Of a stretch of 64,000 nt of DNA, positions 21,479 to 33,414 are shown in pieces. The stretch is taken from the NCBI RefSeq assembly GCF_910592395.1, contig NC_088316.1:6694001-6758000 (forward strand). Reading direction: 5' to 3'. This DNA comes from Lineus longissimus. Taxonomy: Eukaryota; Nemertea; Pilidiophora; Heteronemertea; Lineidae. The stretch's first letter is position 1; each line of letters opens with the position of its first letter. A program made the translations under genes and the position numbers. The notes under the pieces were generated by a model that saw nothing but the letters and a program-made list of their open reading frames with translations, had not been told where the DNA came from and ran no database searches.

Positions 21479-23272
21479 TATCGCACAGGTTACATATTAA
21501 GCCAACTTAAAGTTCAACCATTTTTCACTTCATTTCTGCTATAAGCAGCCCCAATCAATTAAAATTTGATTCGTATTTTCGACCCCATAGTTTCTTCTAT
21601 TGATGGATAACAAACTACATGTAACTGCACTTGTCTGCGCCATGTTTGGCTGGATATTAAACCTCGTCATGAGCATGATGAGTAAACACATGACTTGATG
21701 TAGTGGCGGGGAGGGTCGAGGCTGGTCCACTCGTTCGGGGGAGGGGGGGGCGGCGTATGTGTTCTGACACGACCCATGGAGGCAGGTCGAGATTGTTTGT
21801 TGATTGATGACCTCTCCAGAAACCTCTTCAATTCCAGAGACGTTTATCGCCGAAAATTCATCAGAGGATATATGCAAGCGAAACTAGACCAACTGGGTGA
21901 ATGTCATCAGAGTGCGAGTCAAGCTGACAACAAACCATAAATGGCTCAAAGGGGACAAATATCTGAGTAGAAATATCGTTCCGCCTTTCATAGCAACTAA
22001 GGGTAGGAGCAAATTGGTACAATCCAATTGTGCATACCAATGAATAATGTTTCTTTATGAAAATAATATTATATGTGCATATGTAACCATCCATCCAATG
22101 CGCTCTGAGATTACCTTCAGTAAATATACTGGATGCGATTGGAATTTTGACGTTACTCGACGTTGGCACTAAATTAACACAAGATCTTATTTGACTTTCT
22201 TAGACCCATTGAAAGTAGCCTGGTGACGGAGAATAAGCCGTATAATATAAGTTCCGATATGTTTTCCTAACACCTCGAGGGAGAAATCCCGCATAAAATA
22301 CATAATGCAATGTTGCTTCTTATCGAACCGATCACTTTATTTACGAGTTCGTGCGATTGACCAGCATTTCATATTCATAACAGAATATTTATTCATCAGA
22401 AAACATGTTTACTTGCACATTGTCTGTTGACAAATCGAAATGAGAATTTCTGCCGAAAACAGATACCTAATTGACCCCACCATAGCTCATTGAGTGTCTG
22501 CGAATTTGCTTTAAGTCATTACCAATAATATTTTACAAGCAGAAATGTGTACGTTAGCAGAGGAACCCCTCGATAATGTTCCAATCATGACATTTATACA
22601 TCGCAGAGTGTTAAATTAACCGGTTACCTCATCAGAAAATCGATTTTTATCGAAGACACATGCGGAAATTGAATGTTTTTAGTAGTTCTACAGAACACTC
22701 ACCAGAAATTAACTCTCCAAAAGTTTAGTTTTTATCGACTAGTGTAATAAAACCTGCTTCAATGCAGACATTTTTTGAAATAATGACTTAATGCTGACAT
22801 GCATGCATAAAATCCCTAACGGCCAAGTTAGAAAATACTAACGCACGTCCGCCATGTTTCAAACGCCCTTAGAAATGACGCGGATAGACTACGAGCTGGC
22901 CGCAGCGGCGGTACCGTTTTCACCAAAAGAGCACTGGATGTGAGCATCAATTCATATATCATTCTGACCTCGCGCGACCATTGTTTGAAATTGAACGCCA
23001 CCTCATCAGACAGTTCGCCAATAAACGCACGGTTTTAATACTAGCAAAGCGGGAAATTGTTTTGCATCTTTAAAGCTCAAAAAATAGGTGCGTGCTCCTA
23101 TAATCATTGCAGGGTGTCCTGTTCATCTCCTGATTATGTATCTTATGAATTCACTTTGCCAATAATTGTAAAAGGGCAAGCTTTAAAGGTCACTTTGAAA
23201 CTGAAAATTGTACAGATGGCACAAAAGACGCCATTCTCTCAATCCAAAACTGAAACATATGTTCATTTACAA
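21479..23272. other. About 1.8 kb noncoding
   Basis: No domain-bearing frame. A G-rich run lies near 21737-21752, and 22600-23040 has scattered CATCAGA-type words. Nothing I can name. Confidence 0.4.
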
Positions 23273-23368
23273 AAACGGCTTCATGGCCTAGTGGAGAGGA
23301 CGACAAGGATCAAGTGGCGAGGGTTCCGAGTTCGAACCCGCTCTGCAAATATATTTCTTTTTTTTACA
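23273..23368 (+). repeat. tRNA-like Pol III unit, possible SINE
   Basis: An A-box word TGGCCTAGTGG (23284-23294) and a B-box word AGTTCGAACCC (23329-23339) are 34 bp apart. A run of Ts near 23359-23367 could end Pol III transcription. GGGTTC...GAACCC can form a T-arm-like hairpin with a 7-base loop, but the acceptor and anticodon arms do not pair, so this is not a normal tRNA. Same A box and spacing as at 370-424. Confidence 0.45.
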
Positions 23369-23854
23369 CGAGAGCGTCTCTGTGACCTTTTTCGGCAATG
23401 AACTTGTTGTTTGCACAGTGAAGTGAGACCAGTCGCTGGGTGTCTATCATGTTTCAACTGCAGTTGATTGTTTGGTAGTCGGGCGTTTGTGTTTTCTAAA
23501 CCTGACCGTTAGGGGTTTTATGTATGCATGTCAGCTTTTAACTATGGTCGTTTTTTTTTCTCAAGAGGCGAATCGTCAAAGCCAAAGCAAAGGTAAAATG
23601 TTGTCGATTCTCCTGATCTCTACTCCATGACTCCACAGCTGTGTATTTCTTTCCTTGTTGATATCAAGAAGTGTTTTAGATAGTCAATGACCACTAATCT
23701 ATGAGCAGTACAGCTTGCTATTCATTCCAATTTATTTCCACAATATTTTCGCACTAGGCGCTAGTTTCTTTAGAAATGTATCTCTACATCAATTTTTATA
23801 TAGGAATGCGAGATTTAGATTGTAATAAAGAAACTATGGTTTATACCTAATATA
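23369..23854. other. Noncoding spacer before the pogo element
   Basis: Nothing recognised apart from poly-T and AT-rich tracts; it ends in TA, the pogo target site. Confidence 0.4.
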
Positions 23855-25043
23855 GACTAGAATCCCAGATATAAGGTCTGGTGGGTTTGACCAGGCCTCA
23901 ATAATAGCTCCTCCCACGAATAATACTCTTAATAGTGCTATTGCTGAAGGGTGGATAAGCTGACAACATGAAGGGGGTGAACAAAGCCGTTGACCAATAG
24001 GCAGCAGCAATGAAGTGCTGCGATCACCTGGTCACAGTCTTGAATTCTACATGTCAACTGGCCAAGTCTAAATCAGATCAGGCTTTTTTCATTCACGCGC
24101 TGTCATATTGTCCAAATTGCAGAATACAAGGGGGAGCTGCTGTCTTTGAATAGCGCTGGTAAACACTTTTGTGATCGGTAATGAGTTGTCTTAGATCGTT
24201 GGACGTAATAGGCCTAATGCATTACAGTACAACCGTGACCACAATGTTGATGAATCGTGGAGGTCAAGTGGATTTTAATTCTCTGATGTTGTCAGAGACA
24301 TACCTAGGCAAACATTTCACCCTGAAAGTTTACTTCGTGGACATGATGACTTGAGGGACTCGCCAGTAACTTTCTCCTGCCACATTCCTGTTAGAGTCCC
24401 TTTCTCCTAGAACAAGTGCTTAGCTGCTGAGTGAGTGTGTAAATCCACATCCGCTGCGACTTCCACTAGGTTCCACTTCCACTAGCTTCCACATCTTAAG
24501 GGCTGCACACCCATAAACAGGGAGTGTATTAGTTAGTTTTTTTGGAGGGGGATTTGCCATCCCCACCCCCTCTAACTACGCCCCTCTGAACAGACTTAGA
24601 GTGATCCATTGCACCAAGGGGAAGGGTAGGGAAAGATCCATTGCCGGCTACGCATGTCTCAGTCTCATCAAGTGACTGTAAGGGGTCTCCTCAAACTTTG
24701 ATCTTGTGTAAGAACTGATAAGATGCAAATGAATGGAACTTTACAACTATGAGCTGAATTTCCTGTTGGTAAAGGTTGTACACCATGTACCTCCCAAGTA
24801 AAAGGATAGCCTATGTTACTGGGTGGTTGAGTGGAGGGATTGCTCCATCCGAGGTGGGTGCTCATGGGGGGTGGGGGGCATTACCAACACAAATGCTTCA
24901 GCTCCTAGTTCACACTTCTTCTGGTGCCAGTTTCTTTTCTTCAGTTACCTGTATCATACTTTATGCGATAAAAGTTTCTAAACTTAACCCCTTCCAGGGA
25001 GAGGATGTGAAGTGAAGGTAAAGTTTTTAACACCCTAGACATT

Positions 25044-25161
25044 GGGTGATATGAATAAAGACTAGCAAATGCTTTTATCTAAATCTCCATGTACATTTGC
25101 ACTAGGCCTTCCTGTACAAAACCGGAGTAATAGCATTTGCTAGTCTTTATTCATATCACCC
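25044..25161. mobile_element. 118-bp MITE with GGGTGAT ends, copy 1
   Basis: The ends are near-perfect 34-bp inverted repeats starting GGGTGATATGAATAAAGAC, flanked by ATT on both sides (25041-25043, 25162-25164). A second copy of exactly the same length is at 35772-35889. It lies within the left part of the pogo element. Noncoding. Confidence 0.85.
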
Positions 25162-25447
25162 ATTGTCTGTAAACCAATAACAGAGTGCAATTGGATTACA
25201 AAGCTAAATGATTAGAAATAAGATTTTAAATAAAAGTATAAGTTCATCTATAAAGGTTCTAAGTCTTACAGACCAGATACATGTACATTAAAACAATTTG
25301 TAAGAGACATGTCATTTCACCTTTGATTGTTACATGACTGCCTTAATGCAGAATAAATTAACTCTTGAGTTAAATCACACTCAATAACAATAGGCTTCAG
25401 CAGCATGAATTAGCCGAGGTACATTTAGATGCACTCTGAAACGTCTA

Positions 25448-25871
25448 TGTTCTGAACTGTTTCGCGCCATACATGCAATTAACGCGCCATCATATTGCGC
25501 CTCCGCATCCTCAGCAGCGCGCGTCATCGATGACGCTTTCCTCAACAGTGCGCGTCATCCGCAGCAGCGGCACGTTTTAATTTCGATTCATCCGTCATCA
25601 GAGAACACCGCACATTTGTATTTTCCATTTTCAAAGTTCCGAAACAATAAAGGTCGTAAACCTTCAGGTGCGTTTATCTTAAATATCATAATATGAATAG
25701 ATCAGATTGTATGTAAATTAATTTCTATTCATTGCCTTTTATATATTTTGTAAGATTTATATCATTTTATTGACTGACTGTTCTGCACATTTCAGAATGC
25801 AATGCACTGTTAATAAACACGCATTAGAAGAACGACAACTTTGTTTCGTCCATCAAATCCCATTCGCCACA
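25448..25871 (+). repeat. 5' LTR of the BEL/Pao element
   Basis: Starts TGTTCTGAACTGT and ends CGCCACA. Contains AATAAA words near 25648 and 25811 that could serve as polyadenylation signals. Nearly identical to 32465-32888. Confidence 0.93.
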
Positions 25872-25898
25872 AAGTACTGAAGGAAGGTGGATGCAACA

Positions 25899-28800
25899 AT
25901 GGGTGTCGACGGTGTTGATGAGGTGGCTCGTCCAGAGAGCAATGAGGGCAATGAATGTGCCACAGGAGGCGAAGCATGCGCCAAGAGAGCTCCCAGAGCT
26001 ACCCTAGAGGATCTTAAGGCCAGACGTAAGGTCTTGCGCGGTAAGGTCATGAGAACTATAAACAGGCTGTCTGGAAAGATGGCAGGTAATGATATTTCTA
26101 AGTCAAGATTAGAAAAAGAGATGGTAGTCCTGAAGCAGGATTTTACCGAGGTCTGCTCTGTGAATGCAGATATGTTTTCCTATCCCGGGGTCGACGAGGA
26201 TAGATTGAGTGACTGGGAAGAACAGATAACGGATTCGTTTTATGACTTTGTAGAAAAGACTGAAAACTATGTCTGTTCATCACCCAGCGATCACCAGGTC
26301 ACACAGCCAGTGACAGAGGAACGGTCAGCAGAGACCAATACCGGTGGCCAGACTGCAAAAGTCGCGGTCCAAGATGCAAGTCGTGATAGCCCGATTGTCC
26401 AGGGCAGTGATGTGGTTAGTGATGCAAGTTCTACAAGTACAAGTCTTGAAAATGTTGATTCAAACATATCAAATATCAGTGTGAATGTTGTAAACTTTGA
26501 TTCTAGCACTGGTGTCACTACTAGTAGGCCCAATATTTCTATGTCAGGCCCACACCATGCATTTGATTCATGGGTTGATCAATTGATCGAGTTTCAGGAA
26601 ACTAGCTTTCCTATCAGTTCAAGAGAAGTGTCTGTCGCTGATGCCCTGTATAGATTAGAAGCAAGTAGAGATGTACCCACTCGTCAGCTTAGCAAGTTTA
26701 ATGGTAACTCACTGAACTATGTCGATTTCATTGACTCGTTCAAGATCCATATTCATGATAAAAGGCATCTCACTGACGATTCTCGTATGATGCAGCTTAG
26801 AATGCATTTAACTGATGAAGCTGAACGAGCTATTGTAGGGCAAGGCACAAGTGGTATGATGTACCATACAGCCTTAAAGATGTTAAAAGAGCAATTTGGC
26901 TCCAAGAGTATAATTGCCCGTGGTTGCATTGACAGGCTTGTAAAGGGGCCCAAAGTTCTTGATCGTAAAGCTATTCGCGACTTTTCGCTTGACATTGTAA
27001 ACTGCTTAGCTACGCTCAACCGCATAAATTATCTCGCCGATGTACATGCTTCCGAAAGCCTCCGTCAGATAGTTAGGCGCCTACCAGACCACATGATCCA
27101 TAAATGGAAAACCACCGCAGCGATACTACGCGAGCGTGATACCTTGCCAAATCTTGCGCATATCAGCGATTTCGTGCGAAAACGTGTTAAGGCGGATTTC
27201 GACCCGGATTTCGGCGACCTTGCTTGTGACAAATCGGATGGTAAAGTTACCAAAGTGGACCGCAAAGGTGTTCATTCCGCTCAGTTCTCCGGGCCTAAGA
27301 AACCGCGAAAATGCTATGTTTGCGAATCTGATCATCGCGTATCAGAATGTCCTATGTTCTCAGATTCCTCCGTCGCCGATCGGTTGAAAATAGTCAAGGA
27401 CCAACGTCTGTGTTTTGGTTGTCTTAATCGCGGTCATCGATTTGGAGAATGTAATTCCAAGAAGAAGTGTGGAAAGAACAACTGCAGTAAGACTCACCAC
27501 CCTCTCATCCATACAGATCCCCCTACCAGTGGTGCAGTTTCAACCCTAGATCGAGATGGGATCTTACCAGTTGTGCGCGTCAAGTTCCGATCAGAGGATG
27601 GCAGAATCCGAGAAGGTAATGTTCTCATTGACAGTGGAGCAGCTACCACCATCATTCGGAAGGACTTCGCCAGGGCTTTGGGACTGCAGGGTAAGGAAGA
27701 GGGAGGAGGAGGAGGAGACCAGCTCAACCAGACCAACAGCCGACGTCTAAAGTTTTGGATTGCGCCATTGACAGGAGGTGAGGAGCATGAAATAGAAGCT
27801 CACGAGATAAATCGCACGATTGTCAGCATCCGACCATGGTTATCCTCGTTCAGTCATCTCTCGGATCTGAAGTTCACTCACAAGGCAGGCCCAGTTGACC
27901 TCATCCTTGGAATACAATACAGCCATTTGCACGTAGAACAGGAGATCAGACAAGGATTACCGTTCGAGCCAGTTGGAAAAAGGACCATGCTAGGATGGTT
28001 TGTTATCGGCCCAGATAAATCTGTCGACTCCATTACGTCCATCAGTTTTGTGAGGAAGGAGAACCCTGATGTGAGTCGATTGTACAACTTTGAGACGATA
28101 GGTGTAAGAGCACCAAATTGTGATTGCCCGGAGGATATGATGTCTAGAGAGGACAAGAAGGCCATGGACATGTTTGCTAGCTCTTGCCATAAAGATGGTG
28201 ACCGCTATGTCATTGGTTTACCTTGGAAGAAGGATCCTTCACTCTTGCCAGATAACCGTGTCCTAGCCGAAAAACGTCTCGCCTCATTGGAAAGAAGTCT
28301 GGCCAAGACTCCAGAGAAGGCTGTCATGTATGACAAAGTCATTTCTCAATACCTAGAGAATGGATGGGCCGTCCAGGTCGATGAAGATGAACCAGTTACT
28401 GGACCTCTCTATTACCTCCCTCATCATGGAATCTACAGACCTGAGAAAATAAGTACCCCGTTGCGTGTAGTCTTCGATCCCGCCTGCCTCTTCGAAGGTG
28501 TTTCGTTGAATTCTTTCCTCCTCAAAGGACCAAATTTGATGGGGAATCTACTGGCTGTTCTCATTCGTTTCCGCGAGGATCTTGTCGCAATCGTGGATGA
28601 CATTTCTAAAATGTTCCTTCAAGTCAAACTGAAACCTGAGGACACAGAAGTACATCGCTTTCTGTGGAGGAACTTGGATAGTACGAGGGAGCCAGATGTC
28701 TATCGTATGACTCGAGTCACTTTCGGTGATAAGCCATCGCCTGATATGGCGAGCTTCGTTATACTTGAGATTGCAGAGAAGTTCCAGGACATTCATCCCG

Positions 28801-29769
28801 AGGCCGCCTGGATTCTGCGAAATGATCGATACATGGATGATCTGATTCACTCCTGCCCATCCACTGAAGATGCCACCACGCGAATGATGGACATAGACGA
28901 GAGCTTGAATGATTGGAAATTCAAGGTGAAAGAATGGTACTGCTCTGCCCCGTCATCTGTTCAGAAGACAACGAGTAACGACCAACAGTCTGCCCCAAAC
29001 ATCAATCTCAGTGGAGAGGACGTCAAGACACTTGGAGTTTTATGGGACCCAGTGGCAGATGTGATAACGTTCAAAGTGAAAGAGAAGCAGATGCAGACAA
29101 TCACGAAACGATCAGTTTTGTCAAGGTTGTCCATGCTCTTTGATCCCCTTGGGCTGGCAACACCTGTAACCATAAGAGCCAAAGTTGCGATGCAAGCCAT
29201 TTGGAGGTTAGATAACTTAGGATGGAATGATGAACTACCCCCGGACTACACAGAACTATGGACAAAGCTGTTCCAAGACTTCAAGGAGCTTGAAAAAGTA
29301 CAACTACCAAGATGCGTAAAGCCGAAAGGTGCAATTGGTGGATCATCAGAGTTGCACGTATTTGGAGATGCAAGCTTCACAGCATATGGTGCCGTGGCAT
29401 ACATGCGTTGGAATACTCTCACTGGTCCTACAAGCGTCCGCCTCTACGCCGCAAAGGCACGCGTTGCCCCTCTACGTCAAACCACTATTCCAAGATTGGA
29501 ACTGATGGCGGCGTTAGTCACTTCTCGTCTAGCAAAGACGATTCACACGGAGCTTCGCGAAAAGCCAGAAGTTCACCTCTGGTCAGACTCGAAGATAGTT
29601 CTTCACTGGATTAAATCCAATTCCATCGATTTGAAGCCATTTGTTGGAGTACGAGTGGCCGAAATACAATCGACATGGGAGCCAGAGCTTTGGAATCACG
29701 TCCCAACAGAACAAAACCCGGCTGATGACCTGTCTCGTGGACTGGAAGCTTCGGAAATGGTCGGACGTT
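25899..29769 (+). CDS. BEL/Pao gag-pol, 5' part (gag, zinc knuckles, protease, RT, RNase H)
   Basis: One long frame, here started at the first ATG (25899); it is also open from 25887 through a GTG. Counting from 25887, a DUF1759-type gag domain covers roughly residues 265-430. Two Cys/His clusters begin at 476 (CYVCESDHRVSEC) and 509 (CFGC). The protease motif IDSGAATT has its Asp at 582. RT shows VDDISKMF at about 903-910 and the catalytic YMDD at 982-985. RNase H acidic residues lie at about 1161 (FGDAS), 1205 (RLELMAAL) and 1234 (WSDSK). Gag and pol share one frame, as is usual in BEL/Pao. The frame is cut at 29769 by the foldback insertion and then runs into a stop at 29805-29807. Product is a dead partial polyprotein. 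Confidence 0.9.
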
Positions 29770-30841
29770 TATGGCAAGCCGTTCGTCAAATAATTAAGAA
29801 AACCTAGTTTTATTGAAGAAAACCTTGTTTTCTTCTTAAAAAACATAGTTTTCTTCAAGAAAACCATGTTTTCTTTCACGAAACTAGGTTTTCTTCGAAG
29901 AAGCATAGGTTGATTTAAAAAAACCTAGTTTTCTTTTAAAAAACCTGGTTTTTTAACAAGATAACTTGGTTTTTTAAATCAACCTATGCTTCTTCGAAGA
30001 AAACCTAGTTTCATGGAAGAAAACATGGTTTTCTTGAAGAAAACTACGTTATATGCAATTCTTTTTCAAAACCAAGTTTTTAATGAAAAAGACCAGGTTA
30101 TTTTTCATAACCTAGTCTTTTTATGTCGTCCCTGTTTGGCCTGAGCATGGCAGGGGAGAGGTTAGATTTTGCTTACCCGGGTTAGCAACCCGGGCTACGG
30201 ATTTACGCTTACTCTGCATGCGCAGTGAGCTCGTCGATCGCACATGTTGAATGCATGACAGGAGCATTTTGACAGGAGAGATCGAATGTCACAATCAATA
30301 GTAAGTTTTCTTTCTCACTTTGTGCTCGGTTTTTAAATGATTTGGTGGATCGCCAATCTCGCCCCAAGGTCACGCGCGTGCTGAGGGGACGGGGTAAAAA
30401 GACTGGGTTGTTTCGAAACCAGGTTTTCTTCTTTCGAAACTACGTTTTCTTGTTAAAAAACATGGTTTTCTTTGTTTTCTTCAACGAAACTAGGTTCTTT
30501 TGGAAGAAAACCAGGTTTTTATGATAAAAACATGGTTGTTTTAATTATTAGTCAAATGGCTGGATAAAAACATAGTTTTTTTCTTTTTTCGAAACTTGGT
30601 TTTGAAGAGAAATCATGGAACCTACACTTTATGCAAAAAGAATAAGTTATTTTTTAAAAAACCAAGTTTCATGGAAGAAAACCTGGTTTTCTTCAATAAA
30701 ACATACTTTTCTTCAAGAAAACCATGTTTTCTTGTTAAAAAACTAGGTTTTCTTGAAGAAAACTATGTTTTTTAAGAAGAAAACCATGTTTTTTTCAAAA
30801 AAACTAGGTTTTCTTAATTATTGGACGAACGGCTTGCCATA
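29770..30841. mobile_element. Foldback transposable element of AAAACC/GGTTTT palindromes, copy 2
   Basis: Inserted in BEL pol with a perfect 6-bp target duplication GACGTT (29764-29769, 30842-30847). The termini are inverted repeats of about 35 bp starting TATGGCAAGCCGTTCGTC with one mismatch. Left and right arrays repeat a 21-22 bp AAAACC-N-N-GTTTT unit. An internal palindrome in the left arm (about 29904-29992) pairs GAAGCATAGGTTGATTTA with its complement. The middle (about 30126-30400) matches copy 1 in GCATGGCAGGGGAGAGG and GATCGCCAATCTCGCCCC, and also has a CCCGGGTTAGCAACCCGGG hairpin. No protein is encoded. Confidence 0.9.
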
Positions 30842-30847
30842 GACGTT

Positions 30848-32383
30848 GGATGAGTGGACCTTCCTTTCTTCTGAGTCCAAAGGAGGATTGGCCATCAAAG
30901 GTAGAGATCTCAGTACCTCCAGAAGACAAGGAAAGAAAGAAGCCAAAGCCAGTCTGCACAGCAATGAAAGTTGTCTCGCCGATTGAATGCCAGAAGTTTT
31001 CGACATGGGGAAAGCTTTTGAGAGTAACCGCACTCTGTCTTCGGTTTGTCCACAACTTGAAGTGTAGGATACAGGATCGAGCTGAGTCAAGAGAGGGCAC
31101 ACTTGTACCAGAAGAGATTAGAGCAGCAGAGAACTATTGGATTGTTCAAGCTCAGAGAGACCTGGGAAATTGGGAAGCGAGATGTCTCGATCTTGCTCCC
31201 TTCGTGAAAGATGGAGTAGTCAGAGTAAGGCGGTCGACTTAGAAAAGCGAGCCTACCTTATGACAAGATCCACCCTGTGTTACTTCCCGCCTCAGGGCAC
31301 ATATCTAGGTTGGTGATGGAAGATGTCCACAGTCGGTTGATGCATCCCGGTTCGGAGCGTACTCTCTGCGAGAGTAGGAGCAAATACTGGATTCTCAAAG
31401 GTCGTAACCTCGCAAGAGAAACCGTGAGGAATTGTGTGATTTGCCGGAAGCTGAGACAGCCACCACATAGCACCCTAATGGGTGATCTACCTGCCAGTCG
31501 TCTCCGATTGTTCGCACCGCCATTTACAACTACTGGAGTGGATCTCTTCGGCCCGTTCATGTTGAGATATGGTCGCAACAGTAAAATGGAGGCGTGGGGC
31601 GCGATATTCACTTGCGCCACTGCTCGCGCTATTCATCTGGAAATAGTGGAAAGTTTGTCGACTCAATCGTTCCTCCAAGCAGTTCGCAGATTTGCTTCGC
31701 GTCGCGGATGGCCAAAGACATTAATATCGGATAACGGCACCAACTTCATTGGAGCTGAGAAGGAACTCAGGAAACTTACCAAAGAGGGACGCAAGCAGTT
31801 GGAAGAATTTGCAGTTCTTCATGATATCAACTGGAGATTCATTACGCCTTTGAGTCCCCATCAAGGTGGCTTTTACGAGAGCTTAATCAAGCAGATCAAG
31901 AGCGCACTTAGAGTTACTGTGGGTGATCAGACGCTTACATGGAATGAAATGTCAACTGTTTTCAGTGAAGTCGAATGCCTGGTTAACTCAAGACCCATTG
32001 GATACGGAAGCGATGATGCCAATGATTTCCGTCCACTCACTCCTAACCATCTGCTGATAGGACGAGCTTCAACAGAAATTCCACAAGGGCCGTTTGTAGA
32101 ATCGAAAAATCTGCACAAACGCTTCGAGTTTGTGCAAGCTCTTGCCACGAAGTTTTGGAAGCGATTTGTCAAGGAGTACCTCTCTACTCTCATGCGCCGT
32201 GCCAAATGGCAGAATGCTAAACGTCAACTTGCGGTTGGAGACGTGGTTCTCTTGACAGATCAGAACATTCCACGGGGAAAGTGGGATGTTGCTCAGATAA
32301 TCGAAGTATACCCCGGTGATGACAATATTGTCCGAAACGTAAAGGTCAGGACCAAATCTAGTGAAAAGAAACGCAGTGTTTAG
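30848..32383 (+). pseudogene. BEL/Pao pol, 3' part (end of RNase H region, integrase, DUF5641-like tail)
   Basis: Continues pol beyond the foldback insertion. The first frame runs to a stop at 31240-31242; a one-base deletion near 31230 shifts the rest into another frame that starts making sense before 31277. The integrase then shows an HHCC-like zinc region (RLMHPG ... CVICRK), the DDE core with Asp in TTGVDLFGPF, Asp in ISDNGTNF and Glu in PHQGGFYESL, and a C-terminal module like DUF5641 (VGDVVLLTDQN, GKWDVAQI). A TAG at 32381-32383 interrupts a frame that still reads like the family's last residues. Integrase would insert cDNA into host DNA; here it is broken. Confidence 0.88.
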
Positions 32384-32464
32384 AAGTGCTGTGTGATCTT
32401 GGAAATGGACTCCGCATAATTATTATCAATACAATGTATCTCATTATTGTTGGCCCCGGAGGGT

Positions 32465-32888
32465 TGTTCTGAACTGTTTCGCGCCATACATGTAATTAAC
32501 GCGCCATCATATTGCGCCTCCGCATCCTCAGCAGCGCGCGTCATCGATGACGCTTTCCTCAACAGTGCGCGTCATCCGCAGCAGCGGCACGTTTTAATTT
32601 CAATTCATCCGTCATCAGAGAACACCGCACATTTGTATTTTCCATTTTCAAAGTTCCGAAACAATATAAGTCGTAAACCTTCAGGTACGTTTATCTTAAA
32701 TATCATAATATGAATAGATCAGATTGTATGTAAATTAATTTCTATTCATTGCCTTTTATATATTATGTAAGATTTATATCATTTTATTGACTGACTGTTC
32801 TGCACATTTCAGAATGCAATGCACTGTTAATAAACTCGCATTAGAAGAACGACAACTTTGTTTCGTCCATCAAATCCCATTCGCCACA
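32465..32888 (+). repeat. 3' LTR of the BEL/Pao element
   Basis: 424 bp, same TG...CA ends as the 5' LTR with about seven substitutions by eye. Followed directly by the GTCTA target duplication. Confidence 0.93.
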
Positions 32889-33180
32889 GTCTAGTTATAC
32901 TGTACATTTATGTGCATAAACCTTAAAGTTATACAGTCAGCATTTAGCAATATCTAGCATCTTGACTTTCAAGAAACAACTCTTAAAATCCTTGCGGCAT
33001 CCTAACCAAGTAGAAAGCGGTTAATCGTCAATGTTCCACTAACATTCTCGTCTTCCATAAATCTTAAAACATCCATGGCTATCTCTGTCATGTACATAAA
33101 CATGTTGAATAGAAAATGGTTCAAATTGACAACGCCCCACTGTGCCCTGTCTTTCTTAAACAAAAACAATAGTTGCGCTC

Positions 33181-33384
33181 TTAAAATCCTAAGCTACTGC
33201 AGTCAAACAGAAGTGAGTAATCCTCAAGACTCCACTGAAACACTAGTTGCGGCGCTCTTAAAATCCTTAAAGCTACTGCAGTCAAACAGAAGTGAGTAAT
33301 CCTCAAGACTCCACTGAAACACTAGTTGCGGCGCTCTTAAAATCCTTAAAGCTACTGCAGTCAAACAGAAGTGCGTAATCCTCA
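33181..33384. repeat. 77-79-bp tandem repeat, about 2.6 units
   Basis: Units start TTAAAATCCT at 33181, 33258 and 33337 and contain CTACTGCAGTCAAACAGAAG and ACACTAGTTGCGGCGCTC; the third is partial. They lie just downstream of the pogo transposase stop, within the pogo element, so they may be its subterminal repeats. Confidence 0.85.
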
Positions 33385-33414
33385 TGGTTTCAATAGGAAC
33401 GTTCACATGATCAG

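Larger units (their letters stand above)
25448..32888 (+). mobile_element. BEL/Pao LTR retrotransposon with a nested foldback insertion
   Basis: A 424-bp LTR pair (25448-25871, 32465-32888), each starting TG and ending CA, is flanked by a perfect 5-bp target duplication GTCTA (25443-25447, 32889-32893). The inside encodes gag, aspartic protease, RT, RNase H and integrase in the BEL/Pao order. I count about seven differences between the LTRs, so the insertion is fairly recent. The coding region is broken by the foldback element at 29770-30841, a one-base frameshift near 31230 and a stop at 32381-32383 before the usual C-terminal end. No primer-binding site could be assigned; a short purine run GGAGGG lies just before the 3' LTR. 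Confidence 0.93.

Noticed and set aside
23277-23345. Functional tRNA gene
   Set aside because: A and B boxes are present but the acceptor and anticodon arms do not pair.
27494-29200. Minus-strand open frames across BEL pol
   Set aside because: Shadows of the long plus-strand gag-pol frame with no motifs of their own.
30342-30524. 60-residue open frame in the foldback element
   Set aside because: It runs through the AAAACC/GGTTTT array and has low complexity.
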